Source: Actinomadura macra NBRC 14102 (lineage in GTDB: Bacteria > Actinomycetota > Actinomycetes > Streptosporangiales > Streptosporangiaceae). From it: a stretch of DNA of 64,000 nucleotides. The translations under genes were made by a program, and so were the position numbers. Numbering within the stretch: the first letter of the stretch is position 1; every line of letters begins with the position of its first letter. Shown in pieces: positions 7,675-16,599 of this stretch. The stretch lies in contig NZ_BCQT01000016.1 of NCBI RefSeq assembly GCF_001552215.1, positions 121,884 to 185,883 of the forward strand, written 5' to 3'. A model generated the notes under the pieces. It was not told the DNA's origin, made no database searches, and saw only the letters and a program-made list of their open reading frames with translations.

Positions 7675-8444
7675 AGCTGGAGATTGTCTGGCGCGAGGAG
7701 GACGGCGCCCGCCTCGCCTCGACGGTGTGGCGGGCGGGCGGCGGGCGGCGCATGATCTCCTCGGCGATTCTCGGTGGCGGGATCGGCCCCGCGAACTGGG
7801 TGCTGAACGCGCAGGTCGCCGGGACCTACTCGCGCACCGATCCGGTCACGCACCTGGCGGAGCTCGCGGCCGCGCAGGGGCTGGACGGCCCCGGCGTCGG
7901 CCTGCTCACCGCCGCGCCGGTCGAGCGGACGGTGCGGCGGGACGACGGGGGCGTGCGCGTGGCGGCGACGGTGGGGCTGCGCGTGCCGACCTGGGCCGCC
8001 TCCCCCACCGGAGCCTCCGACCCCGAGCTTGCGCCGATCCACCTCGACGGCACCGCGCCGGCGGCGCCCCCGCCGCGTCCGGGGACCATCAACATCGTCG
8101 CCGCGGTGCCCGCCGCGTTGAGCGACGGCGCGCTGGTGAACGCGGTCCTCACCGCGACCGAGGCGAAGACGCAGGCGCTGCTGGAGGCGGGCTATCCCTG
8201 CACGGGCACCGCGTCCGACGCCGTCTGCGTGGCCGCCCTCGCGGACGGCGAGGAGGAGCCGTTCGCAGGCCCCCGCTCGACGTGGGGATCACGGTTGGCC
8301 CGCGCGGTGCACGCCGCCGTCCACGCGGGCGCGCTCGGCTACACCGCCCAGCTGCACGCCCTGGCGTACCGGCCGCCGCACCACCCCGGTGCGGTACGGC
8401 GGCCGGTTCAGGGCCAGTGCAGTGACGGTGGCCTCACCTCCTAG
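7671..8444 (+). CDS. cbiZ: Adenosylcobinamide amidohydrolase
   Basis: The 257-residue protein belongs to the CbiZ family, which cleaves the aminopropanol linkage of adenosylcobinamide or related cobamides to give adenosylcobyric acid. This lets imported corrinoids be rebuilt with the organism's own lower ligand. The family blocks are clear: SSAILGGGIGPANWVLNAQV, then GTINIVAAVP, LSDGALVNAVLTATEAKTQA, GTASDAVCVA and FAGPRSTWGSRLARAVH. It starts at GTG 7671, overlapping the ATPase stop. Together with btuFCD and the riboswitch it defines a salvage and remodelling operon repressed by cobalamin. Confidence 0.93.
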   Translation: MKLEIVWREEDGARLASTVWRAGGGRRMISSAILGGGIGPANWVLNAQVAGTYSRTDPVTHLAELAAAQGLDGPGVGLLTAAPVERTVRRDDGGVRVAATVGLRVPTWAASPTGASDPELAPIHLDGTAPAAPPPRPGTINIVAAVPAALSDGALVNAVLTATEAKTQALLEAGYPCTGTASDAVCVAALADGEEEPFAGPRSTWGSRLARAVHAAVHAGALGYTAQLHALAYRPPHHPGAVRRPVQGQCSDGGLTS

Positions 8445-8458
8445 TGACTCAACTCACC

Positions 8459-9664
8459 TCAGCCGGAATTGGGCAGGTGGCGACCGTTGCGCCGCCGTGG
8501 ATCGGCCGCCACGGGGGCGCCGTTGAGAGGTCCGAGCTGGTGCAGTCCCGTCGGCGGTTCCCGGTCGACGCCCGGATGCGGCGGGCCGGGCGCCTGCCGC
8601 GCGCCGGACGGACGGGTGAGCGCGTCGACCTGCCGTCGCGCGCGGTCGGCCTCGGCGCGGGCGGCGTCCCGCTCGGAGGTCAGCGCCTTGACGGCGGCGC
8701 GCAGCTCCTCTGCGATGCGTGACAGCTGCCAGTTGTGCTGTTCGAACTCGCTGGCCCGCGCCTGGATCTGGTCGCGGTCGGCGACGGCCTGCCCGCGCTT
8801 GGCCTCGGCGTCGCGGACGGCGGAGCGCAGGTCCTCGGCGGTGCGCAGCGCGATCTCGGTCTCGGCGCGCCGCTCCTCGGCGCGGGTCTGCGACTCCGCC
8901 AGCCGCGCGTGCAGGGCGACCAGTTCCGCGCGTGCCGATTCCAGCGAGGCGACCAGCTCGCCCTCCCGTGCGGCGACCCTGTTGCGGTCGCTCTCGGCGG
9001 CGAGCCGGGCCGCGGCGGACGCCTCGGCGACGTCCTCGGCCTCCTGGCATTGCTGCCGGACGGCCTCCAGCTCGGCGGTGGCGCGCCCGGCCTCGGCCCG
9101 GACCTCGGACATCTCGGACTCGGCGGATTCCGCGCGGGTGCGGGCCGTCGCGGCGTCCCGCCACGCGAGCTCGGCCTGCCGCTGCGAGGCGTCCCGTTCC
9201 CGCTGGGCGACGGCGATCTTCTCGGCGGCCTCGGCCTGGGCGTCCGCCACCCGCCGCTCGACCCCGGCGACGCTCAGTTCCGCGGTGAGCGACCCGGCGA
9301 GCCGATCGGCGACGCTCTCCAGCCGCTCGACCATCTCCCAGGTCCAGGCGACCTGGCCGGTGAGGCCGGGAGCGTCGCGCGCATCCTCACGGCCGGCGTG
9401 CGCGGCCCGCTCGCACCCGCCGCCGGTGTCCTGGCAGTAGCGGACGGTCCGGGCGCCGCGCACCGGCTGCGGTACGGGCCTTCCGCAGCCGGCGCACGGC
9501 CAGATCGCGACGGGTTCGCCTGCGGGGGCGGCCCCGTCGCGAGGTTCCCGGGCGGGCTCGTTCGCGCCCGCGGCGGGGTCGGGGACGATGGGAAGGTCGA
9601 TCATCGTCGGGGAGGCGGGAGTCGGGGTGACGGTGTCGAACGGGGCGACCTTCTGGTCCTTCAT
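8459..9664 (-). CDS. Long coiled-coil protein with an N-terminal Cys4 zinc-ribbon-like head
   Basis: The protein has 401 residues. Residues 1-50 are a Pro/Ala-rich tail. Cys57, Cys60, Cys77 and Cys84 (CAGCGRPV, then VRYCQDTGGGC) form a likely zinc site. Residues about 105-355 are an almost unbroken Ala/Glu/Arg coiled coil. The last 45 residues are basic and Pro-rich. No transmembrane segment is present. The architecture recalls KfrA-like or other DNA-associated actinobacterial coiled-coil proteins, but no specific role is shown. It is transcribed convergently to cbiZ, with only 14 bases between stops, and stands alone. Confidence 0.7.
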   Translation of the reverse strand: MKDQKVAPFDTVTPTPASPTMIDLPIVPDPAAGANEPAREPRDGAAPAGEPVAIWPCAGCGRPVPQPVRGARTVRYCQDTGGGCERAAHAGREDARDAPGLTGQVAWTWEMVERLESVADRLAGSLTAELSVAGVERRVADAQAEAAEKIAVAQRERDASQRQAELAWRDAATARTRAESAESEMSEVRAEAGRATAELEAVRQQCQEAEDVAEASAAARLAAESDRNRVAAREGELVASLESARAELVALHARLAESQTRAEERRAETEIALRTAEDLRSAVRDAEAKRGQAVADRDQIQARASEFEQHNWQLSRIAEELRAAVKALTSERDAARAEADRARRQVDALTRPSGARQAPGPPHPGVDREPPTGLHQLGPLNGAPVAADPRRRNGRHLPNSG

Positions 9665-9730
9665 GTCCCGTTGTACGCACGCGTCCCGCGGGACGTTCGA
9701 CCGTTCCGGGGACGACTTTGCCGAAACGTC

Positions 9731-11278
9731 TTAACTCCGCCGTTCCCCCAGGTAGGCGTCCCGGACGCGCCCGCGGGCCAGTTTTCCGGACGGGGTGCGC
9801 GGGAGCGCGTCGCGGAACTCCAGGCGCCGGGGGTGCTGCGCACGCGCGAGGCGGGGCCCGCAGTGGGCGAGCAGCTCAGCGGCGAGGGCGTCGCCGGGGA
9901 CGGCACCGGGGCCAGGCTCGATGAGGGCGACGACGGCCTGCCCCCGGTCGTCGTCCGGGATACCGATGACGGCGACGTCGGCGACCGCCGGGTGCTGCAG
10001 GAGCGCGGCTTCGATCTCGGCCGGGTAGATGTTCACGCCGCCGGAGGTGATGACGTCGCAGCGGCGGTCGGCCAGGTAGAGCCAGCCGTCCTCGTCGAGG
10101 TGGCCGAGATCACCGGAGGTGTGGAAGTTCCCGCGCATGGTGGCCGCGGCCAGGCCCGGATCGCCCTGGTAGTCGAAGCCGGGCTGCCCGCTCGCGTAGA
10201 CGAGGCCGGTGTCGCCGGGCGGGAGCTCGGCGCCCTCCGAATCCAGGATCTTGATCCGGACGCCCTCGACGGCTCGTCCGACCGTGCCGGGGTGGGCGAG
10301 CCAGTCGTGCGGGCGCGCGACGACCACGGGGCCGCTCTCGGCGGAGCCGTAGTACTCGTGCAGAACGGGCCCCCACCAGCCCATCATCTTCTGCTTGGTC
10401 TCGGCGGGGACAGGCGCGGCGGAGTGGAACACCTGCCGCAGCGACGTCAGGTCGTAGCGGTCACGGACGTCCTCGGGCAGCGCGAGCAGGCGGTGGAACA
10501 TCATCGGCACCATGTACGTGTTGGAGACGCGGTGCCGCTGGATCAGTTCCAGAGTGGGCTCGGGCTCGAAGCGCGGTGCGATGACGACCGCGTGGCCGAG
10601 GCTCAGGGCCAGCAGCGCGTGCATGCACGGTGGGAAGTGGTAGAGCGGGGCGACCGCTAAGTGCACCTCGTCGCCCGCGACGAGGCCGAGGTGCCGCACG
10701 AGGGTCCTCCGCATGGTGTCGATGAGCATCTCCGGCGGGATGTCGAGCAGCGGCCGCCGGACGCCCTTCGGCCACCCGGTCGTCCCGGACGTGTAGGGCA
10801 TGACCGAACCCATCCGCCGCTTGTCCGGCGGTGCGGCGCTGCCGGTGGCGCAGAGGGCGGCCATCGAGCGGTAGCCCTCGGCCGAATCCGCGCTCACCCG
10901 TCCGGCGGCGGGGATCCGCACATCGTCCGCCGCGGCCGCGACGGCGGAGGCGAACGCGCTCTCGGTGACGACGGCCCTGGCCCCGCAGTCGCCGAGGACG
11001 TGGCCGATCTCCGGGGCGGTGAGGTGGCGGCTCACGGGGACGATGTAGAGGCCCGACTGCATCGCGGCCATGAGGACGGTGAGGAACTCGGGACGGTTGC
11101 CGAGGACGGTGGCGAGCACGTCCCCCAGGCGTAGCCCGAGGGAACCGAGTGCGTTCGACAGGCGGTTCACCTCGCCGTGCAGCTCACCGTAGGTGAGGGG
11201 CACTCCGGGCGCCAGGATCGCGGGACGGTCCGGGCTGTTGCGTGCGATCTCGTAGAAGCCGACGCCCTCGACGCCCAT
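9731..11278 (-). CDS. Acyl-CoA synthetase (AMP-forming, FadD-like)
   Basis: The 515-residue member of the ANL superfamily activates a carboxylic acid as acyl-adenylate and passes it to CoA. Motifs in order are the P-loop-like YTSGTTGWPKGV, the substrate-pocket segment HEYYGSAESG, the hinge region GDLGHLDEDGWLYLADRR, GGVNIYPAEIE, and the catalytic-lysine tail PRTPSGKLARG. The start ATG 11278 follows GAGGAG; the frame stays open upstream but lacks family sequence. The neighbouring leucine/isovalerate operon suggests a branched or short-chain acid as substrate, although this is only context. Confidence 0.85.
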   Translation of the reverse strand: MGVEGVGFYEIARNSPDRPAILAPGVPLTYGELHGEVNRLSNALGSLGLRLGDVLATVLGNRPEFLTVLMAAMQSGLYIVPVSRHLTAPEIGHVLGDCGARAVVTESAFASAVAAAADDVRIPAAGRVSADSAEGYRSMAALCATGSAAPPDKRRMGSVMPYTSGTTGWPKGVRRPLLDIPPEMLIDTMRRTLVRHLGLVAGDEVHLAVAPLYHFPPCMHALLALSLGHAVVIAPRFEPEPTLELIQRHRVSNTYMVPMMFHRLLALPEDVRDRYDLTSLRQVFHSAAPVPAETKQKMMGWWGPVLHEYYGSAESGPVVVARPHDWLAHPGTVGRAVEGVRIKILDSEGAELPPGDTGLVYASGQPGFDYQGDPGLAAATMRGNFHTSGDLGHLDEDGWLYLADRRCDVITSGGVNIYPAEIEAALLQHPAVADVAVIGIPDDDRGQAVVALIEPGPGAVPGDALAAELLAHCGPRLARAQHPRRLEFRDALPRTPSGKLARGRVRDAYLGERRS

Positions 11279-11424
11279 GCGGCGCTCCTCGGTTGCGAGA
11301 ATATGGTCTTGTGGTCTCCGTCTCATATGACCTTGACGCTTGCTCTCCGTCAAGGTCGTGGACACTCCACAACCCGGTTCCGACCTGCCTGTATGCCCTA
11401 CCCCCGCGAATCGCTCCGCGGTCG

Positions 11425-12042
11425 TCAGAGGCTCGTCGCCGCCAGGGCGGCGCGGGCCATGGTGTGGAGCAGGGCGGCCATGGCGGCACGGTCCAGTCCG
11501 GTGGCGCTGCGAGGGGTGGAGTTGAGGAGTCCGAAACAGGCGTGGACGGCGGCGCGTGTCCGTGCGTCGGGGAGACCGGGATGCAGGCGGTGCAGCACGG
11601 CGACCCATTCCTCCACATAGGCGCGCTGGAGGCGGCGGACACGGTGGCGTTCCGGCTCGGGGACGTTGTCCAGTTCCCGCTCGTGAACGGTGATCAGCGC
11701 CGGGTTGTCGAGGGCGAACGCGATGTGCCAGCGCAGGAGGGAGTCGAGAGCCGAGCCGGGATCGGGGGCCGCGGCGCGCCGGACGCCTTCGGCGAGGAGG
11801 CGCTCGCTGATGTCGAGCAGCATCTCGGCCAGGACGGCCTCCTTGCCGCTGAAGTGCCGGTAGAGCGCCGGTCCGGTGAGGCCGACGGAGCGGCCGAGAT
11901 CACTGATGGACGCCCCGTGGTAGCCGCGGCGCGCGAACAGCTCCGCCGCCGCGGCGAGGATCTCCGCGCGGCGCGGGTTGACCGGGCCGGCGGTCTCGTC
12001 CGGGCCTGCGCCGCCGGTCGCCTCGGCGGGGTGGGAGGTCAT
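11425..12042 (-). CDS. TetR-family repressor of the leucine/isovalerate catabolic operon
   Basis: The protein has 205 residues. The helix-turn-helix is SISDLGRSVGLTGPALYRHF (about residues 45-64). It is divergent from accD1 with 78 bases between starts, matching the arrangement of a TetR gene beside the accD1-accA1-hmgL-acdH cluster in Streptomyces coelicolor. Two identical palindromes fill the intergenic region. It is therefore very likely the local repressor, relieved by an acyl-CoA intermediate. A TAGACT hexamer 12 bases before its ATG could be the -10 of a nearly leaderless transcript. Confidence 0.85.
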   Translation of the reverse strand: MTSHPAEATGGAGPDETAGPVNPRRAEILAAAAELFARRGYHGASISDLGRSVGLTGPALYRHFSGKEAVLAEMLLDISERLLAEGVRRAAAPDPGSALDSLLRWHIAFALDNPALITVHERELDNVPEPERHRVRRLQRAYVEEWVAVLHRLHPGLPDARTRAAVHACFGLLNSTPRSATGLDRAAMAALLHTMARAALAATSL

Positions 12043-12064
12043 GGGACACAGTCTAGACTAGGGT

Positions 12065-12107
12065 TGTTAACAAGCATTAACATCGGCCTTGTTAACGGGC
12101 ATTAACA
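12065..12107. promoter_or_regulatory. Twin TGTTAA-N6-TTAACA operators
   Basis: Two copies of the perfect inverted repeat TGTTAA-N6-TTAACA lie at 12065-12082 and 12090-12107, 25 bp apart, in the divergent tetR-accD1 promoter. A further 10-bp palindrome, AGTCTAGACT, lies at 12050-12059. The second copy ends 13 bases before the accD1 ATG, so a bound repressor would block initiation of the operon. Confidence 0.75.
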
Positions 12108-12120
12108 GGGGAAGGGGATC

Positions 12121-13734
12121 ATGACCGGACCCGAGATCGGCTCGCGTGCCGACACCGCGGGCGAGGCGTTCAAGACCAACGCCGCGCACAACGAGACCCT
12201 GGCCGCGGAGCTGCGCGAGCGCGTCGACCGGGCCGGGCACGGCGGTTCCGAGCGCGCCCGGGAGCGGCACGTCGCGCGCGGCAAGCTGCTCCCCCGCGAC
12301 CGCGTCGACACGCTGCTGGACCCCGGCTCGCCCTTCCTGGAGCTGTCGCCGCTCGCCGCGAACGGCATGTACGACGACGAGGCGCCCGGGGCGGGGATCA
12401 TCACCGGAGTCGGGCGCGTCGCCGGACGCGAGTGCGTGGTCGTCGCCAACGACGCCACCGTCAAGGGCGGCACCTACTACCCGGTGACGGTCAAGAAGCA
12501 CCTGCGCGCGCAGGAGGTGGCGCTGCACAACCGGCTGCCCTGCGTCTACCTCGTGGACTCCGGCGGCGCGTTCCTGCCGAGGCAGGACGAGGTCTTCCCC
12601 GACCGCGAGCACTTCGGCCGGATCTTCTACAACCAGGCCACCATGTCCGGGCGCGGCATCCCGCAGATCGCCGCGGTGCTGGGCTCGTGCACGGCCGGCG
12701 GCGCCTATGTCCCGGCGATGAGCGACGAGGCCGTCATCGTGCGCGGCCAGGGGACGATCTTCCTCGGTGGCCCGCCGCTGGTGAAGGCCGCGACCGGCGA
12801 GGTCGTGACGGCCGAGGAACTGGGCGGCGGCGAGCTGCACTCGCGCACGTCAGGGGTGACCGACCACCTCGCCGAGGACGACGCGCACGCGCTGCGGATC
12901 GTCCGCGACATCGTCGGGACGCTCGGCCCACGCGAACCGCGGCCGTGGGAGGTCGCGCCGACCGAGGACCCTGCGGTGGACCCGGCGGAGCTGTACGGGG
13001 TTGTCCCACCCGATCCGCGCACCCCCTATGACGTGCGCGAGGTCATCGCGCGGGTCGTGGACGGCAGCCGCTTCCAGGAGTTCAAGAAGGAGTACGGGAC
13101 GACGCTGGTCACCGGCTTCGCACGTATCCACGGGCATCCGGTCGGGATCGTCGCCAACAACGGCATCCTGTTCGGCGAGTCGGCGCAGAAGGGCGCGCAC
13201 TTCATCGAACTGTGTGACCGGCGCAGCGTCCCGCTGGTGTTCCTGCAGAACATCACCGGCTTCATGGTCGGACGCGAGTACGAGGCGGCCGGTATCGCCA
13301 AGCACGGCGCGAAGATGGTCACGGCCGTGTCGTGCGCACGCGTCCCGAAGTTCACCGTGGTCATCGGCGGATCGTTCGGCGCGGGCAACTACGCGATGTG
13401 CGGGCGGGCGTTCGCGCCGCGCTTCCTGTGGATGTGGCCGAACGCCCGCATCTCGGTCATGGGCGGCGAGCAGGCGGCGAGCGTGCTCGCGACCGTCCGC
13501 CGCGACCAGATGGAGGCGCGCGGCGAGCAATGGCCGGCGGACGCCGAGGAAGGGTTCAAGGCGCCGATCCGCGAGCAGTACGAGGCGCAGGGCAACCCGT
13601 ACTACTCGACGGCGCGGCTCTGGGACGACGGCGTCATCGACCCGCGTGACACCCGCCGCGTGCTGGGGCTCGGGTTGTCGGTCGCCGCGAACGCACCGCT
13701 GGAGCCGGTCGGCTACGGCGTCTTCCGGATGTGA
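12121..13734 (+). CDS. accD1: Acyl-CoA carboxylase beta (carboxyltransferase) subunit, methylcrotonyl-CoA type
   Basis: The 537-residue protein has the tandem crotonase-like carboxyltransferase fold. The N-half contains RDRVDTLLDPGSPFLELS, VYLVDSGGAFLPRQDEVFPD and the oxyanion segment SCTAGGAYVPAM. The C-half contains FLQNITGFMVGREYEAAGI and GGSFGAGNYAMCGRAFAPR. These are signatures of methylcrotonyl-CoA carboxylase beta rather than propionyl-CoA carboxylase. It transfers CO2 from biotin on AccA1 to 3-methylcrotonyl-CoA in leucine breakdown. It is the first gene of the operon, just below the twin operators. Confidence 0.92.
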   Translation: MTGPEIGSRADTAGEAFKTNAAHNETLAAELRERVDRAGHGGSERARERHVARGKLLPRDRVDTLLDPGSPFLELSPLAANGMYDDEAPGAGIITGVGRVAGRECVVVANDATVKGGTYYPVTVKKHLRAQEVALHNRLPCVYLVDSGGAFLPRQDEVFPDREHFGRIFYNQATMSGRGIPQIAAVLGSCTAGGAYVPAMSDEAVIVRGQGTIFLGGPPLVKAATGEVVTAEELGGGELHSRTSGVTDHLAEDDAHALRIVRDIVGTLGPREPRPWEVAPTEDPAVDPAELYGVVPPDPRTPYDVREVIARVVDGSRFQEFKKEYGTTLVTGFARIHGHPVGIVANNGILFGESAQKGAHFIELCDRRSVPLVFLQNITGFMVGREYEAAGIAKHGAKMVTAVSCARVPKFTVVIGGSFGAGNYAMCGRAFAPRFLWMWPNARISVMGGEQAASVLATVRRDQMEARGEQWPADAEEGFKAPIREQYEAQGNPYYSTARLWDDGVIDPRDTRRVLGLGLSVAANAPLEPVGYGVFRM

Positions 13735-13742
13735 GGGGTCCG

Positions 13743-15674
13743 ATGTTCGACAGCGTCCTGGTCGCCAACCGCGGGGAGATCGCCGTCCGCGTGTTCCGCA
13801 CGCTGCGGCGGCTCGGCGTGCGGTCGGTGGCCGTCCACACCGGGGCCGACGCCGGGTCCCGGCATGTGCGGGAGGCGGACGAGGCCCTCCTGATCCCGTC
13901 CTACCTCGACATCGAAGCCGTCATCGGCGCGGCACGGGCGGCGGGCGCGAAGGCCGTCCACCCGGGCTACGGGTTCCTCGCCGAGAACTCCGCCTTCGCC
14001 CGCGCCTGCGGTGCGGCGGGGCTGGTGTTCATCGGCCCGCCCGCCGAGGCGATCGAGGCGATGGGTGACAAGATCCGTGCGAAGCGGACGGTCGCGGCGG
14101 CGGGTGTCCCCGTCGTCCCGGGGCGCGACGAGCCCGGCCTGACCGACGCCGAACTGAAGGCCGCCGCCCTGGAGATCGGGCTCCCGGTGCTGCTCAAGCC
14201 GTCGGCGGGCGGCGGCGGCAAGGGGATGCGGCTCGTGCGAAGCGCCGCGGACCTGCCGGAGGCCATCGCGTCCGCCCGTCGCGAGGCGCGAGGCTCGTTC
14301 GGCGACGACACCCTGCTCGCCGAACGGTTCGTGGAGAATCCGCGGCACATCGAGATCCAGGTGTTCGCTGACGGCCACGGCAACGCCGTCCACCTGGGCG
14401 AGCGTGAGTGCAGCCTCCAGCGCCGCCACCAGAAGATCATCGAGGAGGCGCCGTCGCCGCTGCTGGACGACGCGGCCCGCGAGCGGATGGGCGCCGCCGC
14501 CGTCGCCGCCGCGAAGGCCGTCGGGTACGTGGGCGCGGGCACCGTGGAGTACATCGTGTCCGCCGACCGGCCGGGCGAGTTCTTCTTCATGGAGATGAAC
14601 ACCCGCCTCCAGGTCGAGCACCCCGTGACCGAGCTGGTCACGGGGCTCGACCTGGTCGAGCTCCAGCTCGGGGTGGCCGCGGGCCGGCCCCTCCCCTTCG
14701 CCCAGGACGAGGTCCGCCTCGACGGCCACGCCATCGAGGCGCGCGTCTACGCCGAGGACCCGGCCCGCGGCTTCCTGCCCACCGGCGGACGCGTCCTCGC
14801 GCTGGCCGAGCCGGACGCACGCGTCGACTCCGGCCTCGACGTCGGAACCGACGTCGGCGGCTCCTACGACCCGATGCTCGCCAAGGTGATCGTCCACGGC
14901 GCCGACCGGGCCGAGGCGCTGCACCGGCTCGACCGCGCGCTCGCCGCGTACACGCTGCTCGGCGTCCCGACGAACGTCGGGTTCCTGCGCGCGCTGCTCC
15001 AGCACCCGGACGTCGTGGCGGGCACGCTCGACACGGGCCTGGTCGAACGTTCCCTGGACGACCTGCTGTCCGGCGCCGCCGTCCCGCCCGAGGCGTTCGC
15101 CGCCGCCGCCCTGGAACGGATGCTCGCCCTGGAGGTCGACGACGATCCGTGGTCGATCCCGGACGGCTGGCGGCCCGGCGCGCACGCCTGGGCGCCGTGG
15201 ATCATCACACCGTCCGGTGGTGCCCCGGTGGAGGTCCGCGTCCGCGGACGCGCCGCGTCCGCGGAGGTCAGGATCGGGGACGGGCCACCGGTCGCGGCGT
15301 CGCTGGCCGGCTCCACCCTGACCTACGGCGGCCGGACGGTCACGTTCGCGACCGCCCGCGACGGACACACGCTGTGGCTCGGCCGGGAGGGTCACGCGTG
15401 GGCGCTGAGCGAGCACGTCCGGGCCGAGGGCGGCGCCGCGTCGGCCGCGTCCGGCGACGGCGTGCTGCGCAGCCCGATGCCCGGGACGGTCCTCGCCGTC
15501 AAGGCGGCCGAGGGCGACCGCGTGGCCGAGGGCCAGCCGCTCGTCGTCGTCGAGGCGATGAAGATGGAGCACACCGTCACCGCGCCGCAGGCCGGGGTCG
15601 TGGCGAAGCTGCCGGTCCGCGCGGGCGCCCAGGTCGCGCTCGACGCGGTGCTGGCCGTGATCGAGGAGGCATGA
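13743..15674 (+). CDS. accA1: Acyl-CoA carboxylase alpha subunit (biotin carboxylase and biotin carrier)
   Basis: The protein has 643 residues. Biotin carboxylase comes first: FDSVLVANRGEIAVRVFRTL, the glycine-rich ATP loop SAGGGGKGMRLV, ECSLQRRHQKIIEEAPS, and EMNTRLQVEHPVTE. A middle linker domain follows, and the C-terminal biotinyl domain carries VVEAMKMEH with the biotin-accepting Lys607. ATG 13743 is preferred over GTG 13731 because AGGGG precedes it at the right distance and the family begins there. It pairs with AccD1 to carboxylate 3-methylcrotonyl-CoA. Its stop overlaps the hmgL start. Confidence 0.93.
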   Translation: MFDSVLVANRGEIAVRVFRTLRRLGVRSVAVHTGADAGSRHVREADEALLIPSYLDIEAVIGAARAAGAKAVHPGYGFLAENSAFARACGAAGLVFIGPPAEAIEAMGDKIRAKRTVAAAGVPVVPGRDEPGLTDAELKAAALEIGLPVLLKPSAGGGGKGMRLVRSAADLPEAIASARREARGSFGDDTLLAERFVENPRHIEIQVFADGHGNAVHLGERECSLQRRHQKIIEEAPSPLLDDAARERMGAAAVAAAKAVGYVGAGTVEYIVSADRPGEFFFMEMNTRLQVEHPVTELVTGLDLVELQLGVAAGRPLPFAQDEVRLDGHAIEARVYAEDPARGFLPTGGRVLALAEPDARVDSGLDVGTDVGGSYDPMLAKVIVHGADRAEALHRLDRALAAYTLLGVPTNVGFLRALLQHPDVVAGTLDTGLVERSLDDLLSGAAVPPEAFAAAALERMLALEVDDDPWSIPDGWRPGAHAWAPWIITPSGGAPVEVRVRGRAASAEVRIGDGPPVAASLAGSTLTYGGRTVTFATARDGHTLWLGREGHAWALSEHVRAEGGAASAASGDGVLRSPMPGTVLAVKAAEGDRVAEGQPLVVVEAMKMEHTVTAPQAGVVAKLPVRAGAQVALDAVLAVIEEA

Positions 15675-16597
15675 TGCGGGCATCGCTGCCGGGCCTTCCC
15701 GAGCGCGTCACGATCTATGAGGTCGGGCCGCGCGACGGGCTGCAGAACGAGAAGGCGGTCGTCCCCGCCGAGGTCAAGGCCGAGTTCGTGACCCGGCTCG
15801 CCGCCGCGGGACTGCGCACGATCGAGACGACGAGCTTCGTCCACCCGACGTGGGTGCCGCAGCTCGCCGACGCGGAGGAGCTGCTCGGCGTGCTGCCCCG
15901 CTCGCCGGAGTTGCGCTACCCCGTCCTCGTCCCGAACGAACGGGGCCTTGACCGGGCGCTCGCCAACGGTGTCACCGAGATCGCCATCTTCGGCAGCGCC
16001 ACCGAGACGTTCGCCCGCCGCAATCTCAACCGCACGGTGGACGAGTCGCTCGCCATGTTCGCGCCCGTCGTCGAACGCGCGCGCGCAGAGGGGCTGTGGG
16101 TCCGCGCCTACGTGTCGATGGTGTGCGGGGATCCGTGGGAGGGCGACGTCCCGATCCCGCAGGTCGTGTCCGTCGCGTCCCGCATGATGGACATGGGCTG
16201 CTCCCAGCTCAGCCTCGGCGACACGATCGGCGTCGGCACACCCGGCCAGGTCACGGCGCTCATCGAGGCCCTCGGCGCGGCGGGCATCGGCACTGACCGG
16301 CTGGCCGTGCACTTCCACGACACCTACGGTCAGGCCCTCGCCAACACCCTCGCCGCGCTCCAGACCGGCGTCACCGTCGTGGACGCGTCGGCGGGCGGCC
16401 TCGGCGGCTGCCCCTACGCCGAGAGCGCCACCGGAAACCTGCCCACCGAGGACCTCGTCTGGATGCTCAACGGCCTCGGTGTCCGCACCGGAGTCGACCT
16501 CGACAAGCTCGTGGCCACCAGCCGATGGATGGCGGGGCACCTCGGCCGCCCCAGCCCGTCCCGCGTCGTCCAGGCCCTCTCGCCCGAAACGGAGTAA
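15671..16597 (+). CDS. hmgL: Hydroxymethylglutaryl-CoA lyase
   Basis: The 308-residue TIM-barrel enzyme splits HMG-CoA into acetoacetate and acetyl-CoA, the last step of leucine degradation. Key sites visible are EVGPRDGLQNE (catalytic Arg/Asp), ETTSFVHPTWVPQ, LSLGDTIGVGTPG, the metal-ligand HFHDTYGQALAN, and the signature GGLGGCPYAESATGN with the catalytic Cys. ATG 15671 lies within the accA1 stop (ATGA). The product follows logically from AccA1/AccD1 plus a hydratase that is not encoded here. Confidence 0.94.
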   Translation: MMRASLPGLPERVTIYEVGPRDGLQNEKAVVPAEVKAEFVTRLAAAGLRTIETTSFVHPTWVPQLADAEELLGVLPRSPELRYPVLVPNERGLDRALANGVTEIAIFGSATETFARRNLNRTVDESLAMFAPVVERARAEGLWVRAYVSMVCGDPWEGDVPIPQVVSVASRMMDMGCSQLSLGDTIGVGTPGQVTALIEALGAAGIGTDRLAVHFHDTYGQALANTLAALQTGVTVVDASAGGLGGCPYAESATGNLPTEDLVWMLNGLGVRTGVDLDKLVATSRWMAGHLGRPSPSRVVQALSPETE

Positions 16598-16599
16598 CC

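Noticed and set aside
13713..15683. A 656-codon minus-strand open frame across accA1
   Set aside because: It mirrors the strongly biased codons of accA1 and carries no family sequence.
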